A stretch of 64,000 nt of DNA from Pseudomonadota bacterium (GTDB taxonomy: Bacteria > Pseudomonadota > Gammaproteobacteria > Steroidobacterales > Steroidobacteraceae): positions 62,001 through 126,000 of the forward strand of contig JAKBCE010000002.1 in NCBI GenBank assembly GCA_021808195.1, read 5' to 3'. The notes beneath the pieces are model-generated. The model ran no database searches, was not told the origin of the DNA, and was given only the letters and a program-made list of their open reading frames with translations. This document shows positions 1 to 7,965 of the stretch, in pieces. A program made the translations under genes and the position numbers. Within the stretch, counting starts at the first letter, position 1, and every line of letters begins with the position of its first letter.

Positions 1-76
1 CCACACGATGATCTGCAGAGTTTGAGTGCTGGGACACGATGATATGGCGCCAGACGCTGCAGCGCCAACGCCTCGC

Positions 77-1528
77 TCAGTGGTGCGTAAAGGCGTCGTT
101 AAACGGCCGCGCGTAAGCGTCGTTGCTGGTCATGGCGGGCAGACCCAGTGCCGCCTCGATCACTCTCGCTGTGCTGTAGTGATCGTACCTGCGCGCGCTG
201 ATGTAGCCGACTCGCACCGTCCCCTCGGAGCCGAGCACCAACGTCGCCACGTGATTGCGCCGAGTCTCGCTCGATTCATCCCAGGTGATGATCAGGAGGC
301 TCTTCTGCGTGCGCCACGCCGCAGATCGAAACAGCGGCGCTAATGTTTGGTGCAGCCAGTGGCTCTGCACTCGCAGACTGAGCGCCGATCCGTTGCCGGA
401 GGCTTCGCCATCGTCATAATCGTCAGCGGCAAGCCATGCGAACGCGGGGGTCGTCGCGCGGTGGCGCAGATCTACCGGCCAGTCTGTCAGATCCACCAGG
501 TGAGCACGGCAACGTTTCGCGTTGCGCATGATGTCCGTAAAGTTTACGAACGGCGCATCGTCCGGCTCGTAGTACTTGTCATAGCGTGTGCTGGTATTGC
601 AGGGCGTGCCCATGCCCTGCTCATAGGCTTTCCAGCTCTTGCCCGCCGCCTCGAGCAGGTCACCGAGATTACGCGCGGCGATGTGAATGTGCGGAAAGTA
701 CGATCCGCCTCTGACAAAGGTATCGCCACCGGCAATGGCCAGATAATTTTCGTCACTGGGATGGTATACAGCCTGATAGTTCGACAATACCGTACCGCGT
801 GCTGCCAGTTCGTTGATGTAAGGTGCAGCCTTCAACGCACCGATGACCTGTCCGTAGTTGGTGTTTTCCATCATGATCAGGAAGACATGATCGAAATGCG
901 GCACCTCGGCCCGCGGGGGACGGGGGAGCGCGAAGCGCATCCCGGGCCTTACCAACAGGCGCATTCCACCTGCATAGGTCGCCGCCTCGGCATTACGGCC
1001 AGGGAGCACGAGACGCAACCGCAGCGCGGCCGCGCCCGACGGCATGATTCCCTCGACACTATGCCGCGCGAATCGAATGCGCCGACAGGCCCGCACGCCC
1101 CGGGCACCGTGCAACTGCAAGGAGCGGCCCAGCCGGCGGCCCGAGGCGCCGAGAAATTCGCCGGTCAGCTGCGCCGGGGCGAGACCGACGCCGCACGCAG
1201 CGAGGCGTGCAGAGAGCGTGAAACGCTCCTGACGGCTGACCGGGTGCAGGCGGATCGTCCTGCGCAGCACGCTCGTGCCGTACGGCCCGCTCGCGACCAC
1301 CATGCTTGGCGTCCTGCCCTTCGGCCACGTAGCCGGCAGCGAGCCGGTGCAGCGCAGCGCCGGACTGCCCTTAATGATGAGCCAACCCGGAATGCTGGTC
1401 GCGGCCCGCGGATCAGCAGTACAGCGAAACTGGGCGGCGAAGCCGAGGGGATTCAGGTCGGATGCTCGCGCCGCGCAGCCGATCAGGATGGCAACGACGG
1501 CACCGGCGAGCATCGATTTACTGCGCAT
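77..1528 (-). CDS. Secreted phosphoesterase (AcpA/phospholipase C superfamily), probable lipoprotein
   Basis: Predicted phosphoesterase of the alkaline-phosphatase-like fold shared by AcpA acid phosphatases and phospholipase C. The 483-residue protein opens with a short hydrophobic signal ending in LIGC, a good lipobox with Cys18, so it is probably an anchored envelope lipoprotein. Residues 30-215 are a variable region without a recognised domain. The catalytic domain begins near residue 210 with an ENTNYGQ motif (about 221), the metal/nucleophile region typical of the family, and ends with WDES and NH motifs (about 416-426). The ATG at 1528 is preceded by AGGTGG; the frame stays open upstream to 1618 but without a better start. 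It diverges from a second, different phosphoesterase at 1981. Substrate unknown; phosphate monoesters or phospholipids are equally possible. Confidence 0.8.
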   Translation of the reverse strand: MRSKSMLAGAVVAILIGCAARASDLNPLGFAAQFRCTADPRAATSIPGWLIIKGSPALRCTGSLPATWPKGRTPSMVVASGPYGTSVLRRTIRLHPVSRQERFTLSARLAACGVGLAPAQLTGEFLGASGRRLGRSLQLHGARGVRACRRIRFARHSVEGIMPSGAAALRLRLVLPGRNAEAATYAGGMRLLVRPGMRFALPRPPRAEVPHFDHVFLIMMENTNYGQVIGALKAAPYINELAARGTVLSNYQAVYHPSDENYLAIAGGDTFVRGGSYFPHIHIAARNLGDLLEAAGKSWKAYEQGMGTPCNTSTRYDKYYEPDDAPFVNFTDIMRNAKRCRAHLVDLTDWPVDLRHRATTPAFAWLAADDYDDGEASGNGSALSLRVQSHWLHQTLAPLFRSAAWRTQKSLLIITWDESSETRRNHVATLVLGSEGTVRVGYISARRYDHYSTARVIEAALGLPAMTSNDAYARPFNDAFTHH

Positions 1529-1980
1529 TCTGCCACCTGCGGGGAGTGATCCGGGCTGCCGACCCGGCAGGCCATAGTATGGAGGGCAACCCGCACTCCC
1601 GTGAAGAGGCCGGCGCACGCCGTTTCGTTCCGGAGTCGGCGGCCGATGGGCTGCGCAAATCGACCCAGCGCAGCACCGCCGCTGCGCTCACAGGCACCAC
1701 TCGGGAGCGTCACCGAACCGTCACCAGACGCATGGTATAGTGAAATCCGACGGCGCGCGGATCGTGATTCGCACAGCAATGGCCTCGGCAGGGAGCGCGC
1801 AAAGAGCCACACCGAATCATGGTCGCGCCGGTCAAATGGAGAGATCTGAACTCCTAGCGGCGATGCGCGGCGCAGCCATTCAGGTGCTGCTCGGTGCGGA
1901 CGGATGCGCCACCGGCGCCGAGGGAGTGCGTGGGAATATGCAAATGGCCGGCGCAATGCATGCCTGAAGGAGATGCTCGA
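1529..1980. other. Divergent intergenic region between two phosphoesterase genes
   Basis: This 452-bp spacer has no convincing gene; the long open frames crossing it are high-GC artefacts without ribosome sites. It holds the promoters of both neighbours. A Pho-box-like direct repeat with a -10 hexamer lies at 1707-1741 and AAGGAG sits just before the ATG at 1981. On the minus side a possible -10 (TACTAT) lies about 45 bp before the 1528 start, without a clear -35. Confidence 0.6.
1707..1741 (+). promoter_or_regulatory. Candidate Pho box plus -10 element
   Basis: GCGTCAC and CCGTCAC are near-identical 7-bp direct repeats separated by four bases (1707-1724), the architecture of a PhoB site (two CTGTCAT-type repeats, 11-bp period). 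It matches 12 of 18 positions of the E. coli consensus by my hand alignment. TATAGT (1736-1741) follows 11 bp downstream, where a -10 is expected when PhoB replaces the -35. It points towards the phosphoesterase gene at 1981. The implied 5' leader is long, about 230 nt. Confidence 0.4.
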
Positions 1981-4890
1981 ATGATGATCCGGTCCACCAA
2001 ATCTGTTGCGCACCGCTCGCGCTGGCTGCTCGGACTCACGCTCGGCGCGGTCCTGCCCGTGTTTGCGGCCACCACCTCGAACACTGCACCCCGGTTCGTC
2101 ACCGCGCCGGTCACGATCACCGCCCAGAATCACACCCTCTACACCGCAACGCTGCCGACCTGGCGGCACGTCTCGCCGGTAGGCACGATCGTCAGCACAC
2201 CGAACTTCCCGACCAAGGTATTGGCCGACGGCGCGCATGTGCTGGTGCTCGCCAATGGTGCGACGCCGTTTCAGACCGTGACCTGGTATGACCGGTCACT
2301 ACACCGGCAGGCCCGGCTGGCAGCCTTCAGTCGGGTTGCCCCGACTCGCGCAAGCGCTGTAGCCGAGGGCGGCGCGACGGGCATCGCTCTCGATCCTCGA
2401 CACACTGGAGCGGCCGGCACGGTTTACACAACCAGGCAATCGCCGCAACTGCGCCGGAGTGAAGCGGCGGCCACCGAGCGGGCGGAACGGAACCCGACAG
2501 CCATCCCAACCACGATCATCTCGCACAGCGATCTGTTCCAAGGCATGGCCGCGGCGCACAACGGCATCGTATATGCCACGGGCGGTGATTCGGATGCCGT
2601 TCTTGCGCTGCGCATCAGCGGCGCGAACGTTCGGGTCGTGCATCGCTACCCGTTGCTGTGGCAGCCCTTCCCGCCGACGCAGTACCCGTACACGTACCAG
2701 GGCAGTCACGCCCGAAAGCCCTACCACTTTTATCCGGACTCCGTCGTCGTCGGTCCGCACGATCGTCACTTATATGTCACGGGGTTGCTCGCGAACAGTC
2801 TGGCGCGCATCGATCTAAGCACCGGACGGACCGACTACGTAAATGTCGGTGCATATCCGTTCGAGGTCATCCTGGCAGACGGCGGACGTCGATTGGCTGT
2901 GAGCGACTGGGCAGGACGCGGGGTCACCATCCTGCAGCGCAAGACATTGCGGGTGCTCGCAACCGTGCCCACCGGACCGGCCGTCGGACCGCATACCGTG
3001 GCCGCCGGAGTGCATCCGACTGCCATGACCGCTCAGGGCAACGGCCCCCTCATCTGGGTCGCCGATGCCAACAGCGATGCGCTGGTACAGGTCGACACAC
3101 GTACGATGCGAGCCGTGCGCGTCATCGCCGACAACCCGTATCGCGATGCACCCCCGGGCAGCTATCCCGACGCGCTCGCCACCGCACACGGCGATCTTTT
3201 CGTGGCCAACGCAGGCAACGACGATGTGGCGGTCTACGCCCTCGCGACGGGCAAGCGGATTGGCTTGATTCCGACCGGCTGGTATCCGAGCGACCTCACG
3301 GTCGAACACGACCGACTGTACGTGGTTGCCGCCAAAGGACTCGGCACCGGCCCGAATCTGCACTGGCAGTACATCGGCAACATGATGCACGGTCTGCTGC
3401 AGGAGGTGGCGCTGCGGCATCTGACGCAGCATCTGCCGCGCTGGACCCGCCAGGCGCTCGCCGCAGATCATTTCCTGCCGAGCCAGCGCCAAGCGCTTGC
3501 CAGACACAATGCGGCGACGGGGGCGTTCCTGCGCCGGCATATCCGCTACGTAGTCTTCATCCTGCGCGAAAACAAGACCTTCGACGAGGACATGGGGGAT
3601 TATCGGGCGGCGGCAGCCTGGGCGAATCCGCGTTTTGACCTGTACGGTCCGCGCGAGCTGCCCAACTTGTATCACTGGGCGGCACACAATGCACTGTTCG
3701 CCAATTTCATGGCCGATGGGGAAGTCACCGCGCAGGGCCACCAGTGGACCGACGGCGCGTCGGACTCCGATGTGGTGCAGCGACTGTGGCCCGAATACTA
3801 TTCAGGCCGCGGACTGAACTGGAACGCTGGTCCGGGCGGAACGGGTGCGCTCACCGCCGCGGCGCACAACGCCCACGACCCGCTCGAGTACGCACACCAG
3901 TCGCTTGGGCCCTATGCCAACCCCTGGATGAGCTATCCGCAGCGGCTGTATCTGTTCAATAACCTGCTCGTCCACCACGTCTCGTTCGAGGACTTCGGCG
4001 AGAACCTCACTCGCGCCCGAGACGGGGTGATTCGGGCCAGTCTGCTTGCCCATGTGGATCGGACCTATCCCGGCTGGAACCGCATGATCCGCGACGAATC
4101 GCGAGTCACTGCCGCCATCGCCTGGCTGAAGAGGCACCCCGGCAAGGACTTCCCGCAATTCCTGTTCATCTGGATTCCCGACGATCACACGGCTGGTCTG
4201 ACGCCCTGCTATTACAGCCCGGACTATTACGTTGCCGACAACGACCACGCCACGGCGCGGCTGCTGCACTACCTGGCCGCAACGCCCCAATGGCGCCATA
4301 TGCTCGTCTTTCTGACCGAGGATGACGCCCAGAGCGGCGCCGATCACATCAACGCGCATCGCACGCTCGCCTTGGCGATGGGCCCGTGGGTCAAGTCGGG
4401 CATTCTCGATACCCACCCTCTGTCGCAGGTCAACATCGTGCGCAGCATCGAGGCCGTGTTCGGGCTGCCGGCGATGTCCCAGTGGGACGCCTCGGCCAGA
4501 GTGATGTCCGGGATCTGGCGCCACACCCCGAGAGCCGCGCTCATGCCGATACAAGCCATGCAGGTGCCGGTGCAGTTCAACGCGGGCAAGTGCAGCAACG
4601 AGTCGTTGCTACGCCGCGAAGCGGGTGCAACCCGTCATGCGCTGAGCGCGAACTGGCTGCGTCACCACCTCGATCCGCATGGCGCGAGCAGCGCGCCGCT
4701 CGCCGCCCGTGCGCGCTATACCCCGACGTCCATTCTGACCGTCTCGGGTCCAGAGCAGATGCGCCAGGAATGGATCGCGAGCAAGGGCGTGCACAGCTAC
4801 CAGGCTTTTCAGCGCTATCTGCGCAGCTATGCCACCGCGCACGGCAACACAGTCGCATCATACGAGGCGAACGAGGGACAGCTGCACTGA
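1981..4890 (+). CDS. Secreted YncE-like beta-propeller / phosphoesterase fusion protein
   Basis: A two-part exported protein of 969 residues. A Sec signal peptide of about 30 residues (hydrophobic core LLGLTLGAVLPVFAA) precedes a beta-propeller region (about 45-460) with YVTN-type repeats such as HLYVTGLLANSLARIDLSTG and WVADANSDALVQVDT. From about 520 a phosphoesterase domain starts with RENKTFDED (Glu530, Asn531) and continues to TEDDAQ (780-785) and DH (788-789), the usual metal-binding segments of the phospholipase C/AcpA superfamily. The ATG at 1981 has AAGGAG eight bases upstream; the longer frame from 1894 lacks one. Such bifunctional YncE/phosphoesterase proteins are known from annotation, but their substrate is not established. 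A perfect hairpin follows the stop codon. It is possibly induced by phosphate starvation, given the upstream Pho-box-like site. Confidence 0.85.
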   Translation: MMIRSTKSVAHRSRWLLGLTLGAVLPVFAATTSNTAPRFVTAPVTITAQNHTLYTATLPTWRHVSPVGTIVSTPNFPTKVLADGAHVLVLANGATPFQTVTWYDRSLHRQARLAAFSRVAPTRASAVAEGGATGIALDPRHTGAAGTVYTTRQSPQLRRSEAAATERAERNPTAIPTTIISHSDLFQGMAAAHNGIVYATGGDSDAVLALRISGANVRVVHRYPLLWQPFPPTQYPYTYQGSHARKPYHFYPDSVVVGPHDRHLYVTGLLANSLARIDLSTGRTDYVNVGAYPFEVILADGGRRLAVSDWAGRGVTILQRKTLRVLATVPTGPAVGPHTVAAGVHPTAMTAQGNGPLIWVADANSDALVQVDTRTMRAVRVIADNPYRDAPPGSYPDALATAHGDLFVANAGNDDVAVYALATGKRIGLIPTGWYPSDLTVEHDRLYVVAAKGLGTGPNLHWQYIGNMMHGLLQEVALRHLTQHLPRWTRQALAADHFLPSQRQALARHNAATGAFLRRHIRYVVFILRENKTFDEDMGDYRAAAAWANPRFDLYGPRELPNLYHWAAHNALFANFMADGEVTAQGHQWTDGASDSDVVQRLWPEYYSGRGLNWNAGPGGTGALTAAAHNAHDPLEYAHQSLGPYANPWMSYPQRLYLFNNLLVHHVSFEDFGENLTRARDGVIRASLLAHVDRTYPGWNRMIRDESRVTAAIAWLKRHPGKDFPQFLFIWIPDDHTAGLTPCYYSPDYYVADNDHATARLLHYLAATPQWRHMLVFLTEDDAQSGADHINAHRTLALAMGPWVKSGILDTHPLSQVNIVRSIEAVFGLPAMSQWDASARVMSGIWRHTPRAALMPIQAMQVPVQFNAGKCSNESLLRREAGATRHALSANWLRHHLDPHGASSAPLAARARYTPTSILTVSGPEQMRQEWIASKGVHSYQAFQRYLRSYATAHGNTVASYEANEGQLH

Positions 4891-4936
4891 GCCGGCCGGT
4901 TCGCCGCCCGCGCCCTGCGCGATTCGGCTCTGCAGG

Positions 4937-4969
4937 CCGTTCTGGCCGGCGCAGCGCCGGCCAGAACGG
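4937..4969. terminator. Bidirectional hairpin terminator
   Basis: A perfect inverted repeat of 15 bp with a 3-nt loop (CCGTTCTGGCCGGCG / CGCCGGCCAGAACGG) fills the gap between two convergent genes. There is no U-tract on either strand, so termination may rely on the very stable stem or on Rho. Confidence 0.6.
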
Positions 4970-4973
4970 AGCA

Positions 4974-5720
4974 CTACATAGCCCGTCCGTCGTCGGTTTC
5001 GCGCTGCACCGCGGCGAGGAAGGCTTTGAGCTCTGCCACACGCCTTCTGCCAATCCGACGCGCCGCAGGGGTGATCAGGCGCGGCGGAATCGCCGTCAGA
5101 AACCCACGCAATGCCTTGATCGCCGGAGCAAAGCTTGGCGCCTGGGCTCCGGTGAGCGCGAGCATGCGCGCCGCGCCGATATCCCCCAGGAAATCGAGCG
5201 AGTCGGCATCGTGCAGCACGATTGCCGTCGGATCCGAACCCGGATTGCTGTAATACATGTGCCCGCGCTCGGCCTGCTGCACGATGGCAATCTTGCTCAT
5301 CGGAAAGCCTGCCCGTTTGAGGATCGCAGGACTCTCGAGCGCAGCACATGCCCCATGCTCCATCTTGTGGTCCGCGCACGGATCAAACGCCGCCATGTCG
5401 TGCAGGAATGCGGCCGCAAACAGCGCATCCTTGTCGATCTTCAGGTGATCATCCTTGGCCAGCCGCAAGGCCAGCCGGTAATCGCGCTCGGAGTGCTGCC
5501 AGCCCCATGCCGGGTGCAGGAACGTGCGATGCGCGAGCTCGTAGATCTTCACCTTCCACGGCGTGTTCAGGCGGATGCCCGTCGCGGTGCGCACCGGCGC
5601 AGGGGACGCCCTCACCACCTGACCCACCCGCACGACGAGGCAGAGCGACGCCATCAGTGTCGCGGCGCCGAGACGCCGGCCGATGCCCCCCTTCAGCAAG
5701 CCCCTGTGCAGCCGCGACAT
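4974..5720 (-). CDS. HD-domain phosphohydrolase-like exported protein
   Basis: The 248-residue protein has an HD-domain signature: WGWQHSERDYRLALRLAK supplies the first His, FLHDMAAFDP the HD pair, a later QQAERGH the second His region and LHDADSLDFLGD the distal Asp. These are the metal ligands of HD phosphohydrolases. The N-terminus is basic followed by a hydrophobic stretch (LGAATLMASLCLVVRV), so the domain is probably exported or membrane-anchored, which is unusual for HD enzymes acting on nucleotides. The ATG at 5720 is preceded by a G-rich run; the frame is open to 5765, which would overlap the next gene. It lies directly downstream of a multi-spanning membrane protein on the same strand (41 bp) and is probably cotranscribed with it. 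Substrate unknown. Confidence 0.7.
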   Translation of the reverse strand: MSRLHRGLLKGGIGRRLGAATLMASLCLVVRVGQVVRASPAPVRTATGIRLNTPWKVKIYELAHRTFLHPAWGWQHSERDYRLALRLAKDDHLKIDKDALFAAAFLHDMAAFDPCADHKMEHGACAALESPAILKRAGFPMSKIAIVQQAERGHMYYSNPGSDPTAIVLHDADSLDFLGDIGAARMLALTGAQAPSFAPAIKALRGFLTAIPPRLITPAARRIGRRRVAELKAFLAAVQRETDDGRAM

Positions 5721-5761
5721 GCGCCCCCCTACCCCGTGCGCCGAAGTGGCGCGCTCAGGCC

Positions 5762-6709
5762 TCAATCATGCCGCGGCGAGCGCTCCGCAATCCACAGAAA
5801 CACGAACGGGATGAGGTAAATGAGAACATTGCCGAGAACATTACCCCGCACGCCAGTGCCAGCGGCGGTATAGGGTCCGCCGAAGGCTTCCGCACTGGCC
5901 CAGACCGACAGCGAATAGGCAAATCCGATCGGGATGATCACCCGCAGCCAGCGGCCGGTGAGCAGCCCTGCGGCGATGAGGGTCTCAACCAGTCCGACGA
6001 GCACCGCGACCAGCACCGGACCGACTAACGTAACGGCGTCGGCAATGAATCCGAGCCACACCGCAACCCAGTGCGGCTGCCCCGCAATCACCGAGGTGAT
6101 CTGGCTCCTGAAGTGCAGCAGGAATGCCGGCAACCACTTCAGTGCCGCATCGAACAGCCACAGCGCGCCGAAGCTCAGACGCGCTGCGCGCCACAGCCCC
6201 CCTGCCGACGCCTGCTGAGCGGGCTCCTGCCCCCCCTGACCCCCCTGCAGCACCGACGCGACGGCGAGGACAAACAGAAATGCAATGGCATAGGCGATGA
6301 ATACGCCGGGATCGGTCTGACCATTGCGATACGGGAAGCCGAAGCCGTCCAACACCACCCAGCAGATCAGACTGTACGCGATGCCAAAGCGCGCCGCGGC
6401 GGCCACCCGAACGCGCATCAACAGCGCTAGCCCGAGCCCGAGGGCGATCGCGACCATGAAGCCGGCCACCCATTCAGGCCCCACGGCCTGGATGCCCCGA
6501 TCGATGCCGAGTAGCATCGGCCGGATCCACGCAGGCACCTTGGTAGCCGGCTTGGCGAGCGCATGCAGGAAATTCGCCCGTGCCGAGGAAACCAGCAGCC
6601 AGGCCTCGGCTTGAAATGCCGCGTTGGCCAGCCACACCACACCGAACACGCCGGTCAGGATGCGCAGCGCGGATGCTGGCATCGCCGGGAAACGAGCGGT
6701 TGAACTCAT
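5762..6709 (-). CDS. Multi-spanning DoxX-like integral membrane protein
   Basis: The 315-residue protein carries about eight hydrophobic segments arranged as two similar halves, for example GFMVAIALGLGLALLMRV in the first and GPVLVAVLVGLVETLIAAG in the second. The halves are separated by a Gly/Gln-rich linker near residues 155-170 (GGQGGQEPAQQ). The second half resembles DoxX-type membrane proteins; the internal duplication is my reading of the sequence. The ATG at 6709 has AGGGGAGAG seven bases upstream. The gene lies 41 bp before the HD-domain gene and probably leads that transcript. Function unknown; DoxX relatives are linked to thiol or quinone chemistry, but nothing here proves that role. 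Confidence 0.65.
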   Translation of the reverse strand: MSSTARFPAMPASALRILTGVFGVVWLANAAFQAEAWLLVSSARANFLHALAKPATKVPAWIRPMLLGIDRGIQAVGPEWVAGFMVAIALGLGLALLMRVRVAAAARFGIAYSLICWVVLDGFGFPYRNGQTDPGVFIAYAIAFLFVLAVASVLQGGQGGQEPAQQASAGGLWRAARLSFGALWLFDAALKWLPAFLLHFRSQITSVIAGQPHWVAVWLGFIADAVTLVGPVLVAVLVGLVETLIAAGLLTGRWLRVIIPIGFAYSLSVWASAEAFGGPYTAAGTGVRGNVLGNVLIYLIPFVFLWIAERSPRHD

Positions 6710-7137
6710 CGGTCTCTCCCCTGATTCAAGCTGGTTGCATTCTCATTCGCCGGCGGAGTTCACTCGGGCGTCCCCAAGTATCCGCCCACCGCGCCCGGCT
6801 GCGCGGCACCTCCTGCGGAGCAGGCCGGTCTCGTCCGCGCTCGCAGAGCCGGTGATCGTCACTCCAGTGAGGATCACCGGAGAGTCCCGCTCGCGGCCAA
6901 CGGGAGAAATCTGGTTCTTCAAGGGGGACCGTCTGAGCGGGAGAGTTACCCCTTCAGATGCCTTCAGCATGCCAAGCCCCCCAACGGTGCTCGCCCCTGT
7001 GCAACGGACAGCTCAGCCGCGATGCAGTTCCCCCGGAACCGGCGCTTCGGCGTCCACACCCAGCGCCACGTGGAGACATTTGACACCGCAACGCGCAGAA
7101 TGCGCGATCTTGGGACTTGCGCGGCGGAGGATGGCCG
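6710..7137. other. Divergent intergenic region with strong RNA-folding potential
   Basis: This 428-bp spacer lies between two divergent membrane-protein genes. No gene is supported. Positions 6849-6975 are rich in inverted repeats: a hairpin at 6849-6880 and a CCCGCTC/GAGCGGG pair enclosing about 45 nt. GGAGG at 7126-7130 serves the downstream gene. Confidence 0.5.
6849..6880. repeat. Long inverted repeat (hairpin)
   Basis: CCGGTGATC pairs with GATCACCGG, then a single G/G mismatch, then TCACT/AGTGA around a 2-nt loop. This gives a 14-bp stem with one mismatch. It is about 140 bp from the minus-strand start and 260 bp from the plus-strand start, so it could be a leader structure or a remnant repeat. 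There is no U-tract. Confidence 0.5.
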
Positions 7138-7965
7138 ATGCGCATCGCGAGGCTCGGTCCGACCGTATTTGCCGTGACCCTGATCGGCCTGGGGTTGATG
7201 GGGCTCAGCCGCGGCGGTTTCGCGCCGATCTGGCATTCCGCACCGCAGAGCCTGCCCGGCCGCGGCGAGCTCGCACTGCTCGGCACGCTGCTCTTGCTCG
7301 GCTGCGGCACCGCTCTGCTCTGGCCGACCTCGGCGCCGTCCGCCGCGCGCACGCTGTTCGTGTCCTTGCTGCTGTGGCTGTTGCTGATCAAGTTGCCCTA
7401 CGTGCTGCACGCACCGACCGCAGCGGTCGCATATGAAAGCTGCGGGGAGACCGCAGTGCTGCTGGCGGCCGCATGGGTTCTGTATGCACTGCGGGCTGGT
7501 GAGCGCGAACAGCAATGGCTCGCACCGCTGACCGGGATGCGCGGCATCCGGCATGCGCGCAGTCTCTACGCTCTGGCGATGATTGCCTTCGGTGCAGCTC
7601 ATTTCGCCTATGCGGCCTACACCGCCGCGCTCGTTCCGACGTGGCTGCCGCGACACATGGTCTGGGTCTATCTCACCGGCGGCGCGTACCTCGCCGCCGG
7701 TTGCGGGCTGCTCGGCGGCGTGGCTCCTCGTCTGGCCGTCACGCTCTCGACGCTGCAGATGGGCCTGTTCACGCTGCTGGTCTGGGTGCCGACCGTGGCG
7801 CGCTCGGATCCGACCGCTGCGGCACTCAGCGAGTGCGCACTCTCCTGGGCGCTGACGGCCGGCGGCTGGGTCGTAGCGGACTCGTGCCGCACGCTGCCCT
7901 GGCTGCCGGTCGCTATTGAGCGGCACACCGTACGCAGCCCGCCGCAGACTCCTTCGGCGCGCTAA
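7138..7965 (+). CDS. DoxX-like integral membrane protein
   Basis: A 275-residue membrane protein with about eight hydrophobic segments, including LALLGTLLLLGCGTALLW, LFVSLLLWLLLIKLPYV and LAAGCGLLGGVAPRLAVTL. The FGAAHFAYAAYTAALVPTW segment followed by TGGAYLAAG is the pattern I associate with DoxX-type proteins. The ATG at 7138 has GGAGG seven bases upstream and is preferred over the in-frame codon at 7117. It diverges from another DoxX-like gene at 6709 and its stop codon overlaps the stop of the convergent sensor kinase gene. No catalytic residues can be named. Family assignment is moderate; membrane location is clear. Confidence 0.6.
   Translation: MRIARLGPTVFAVTLIGLGLMGLSRGGFAPIWHSAPQSLPGRGELALLGTLLLLGCGTALLWPTSAPSAARTLFVSLLLWLLLIKLPYVLHAPTAAVAYESCGETAVLLAAAWVLYALRAGEREQQWLAPLTGMRGIRHARSLYALAMIAFGAAHFAYAAYTAALVPTWLPRHMVWVYLTGGAYLAAGCGLLGGVAPRLAVTLSTLQMGLFTLLVWVPTVARSDPTAAALSECALSWALTAGGWVVADSCRTLPWLPVAIERHTVRSPPQTPSAR

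Noticed and set aside
76..198. Gene at the left edge before 77
   Set aside because: Only 76 bases are available beyond the first gene's stop codon; no frame there has support.
347..1549. 400-codon plus-strand open frame
   Set aside because: It runs antisense to the phosphoesterase gene, lacks a ribosome site and recognisable domains, and has the Arg/His-rich composition of a high-GC shadow frame.
6855..6980. Glycine riboswitch on the minus strand
   Set aside because: A GAAGGGGTAAC segment recalls the conserved glycine-aptamer core, but the 5' GGAGAG arm and the CTCTCAGG element are missing in the right order, and the downstream gene is not a glycine gene.
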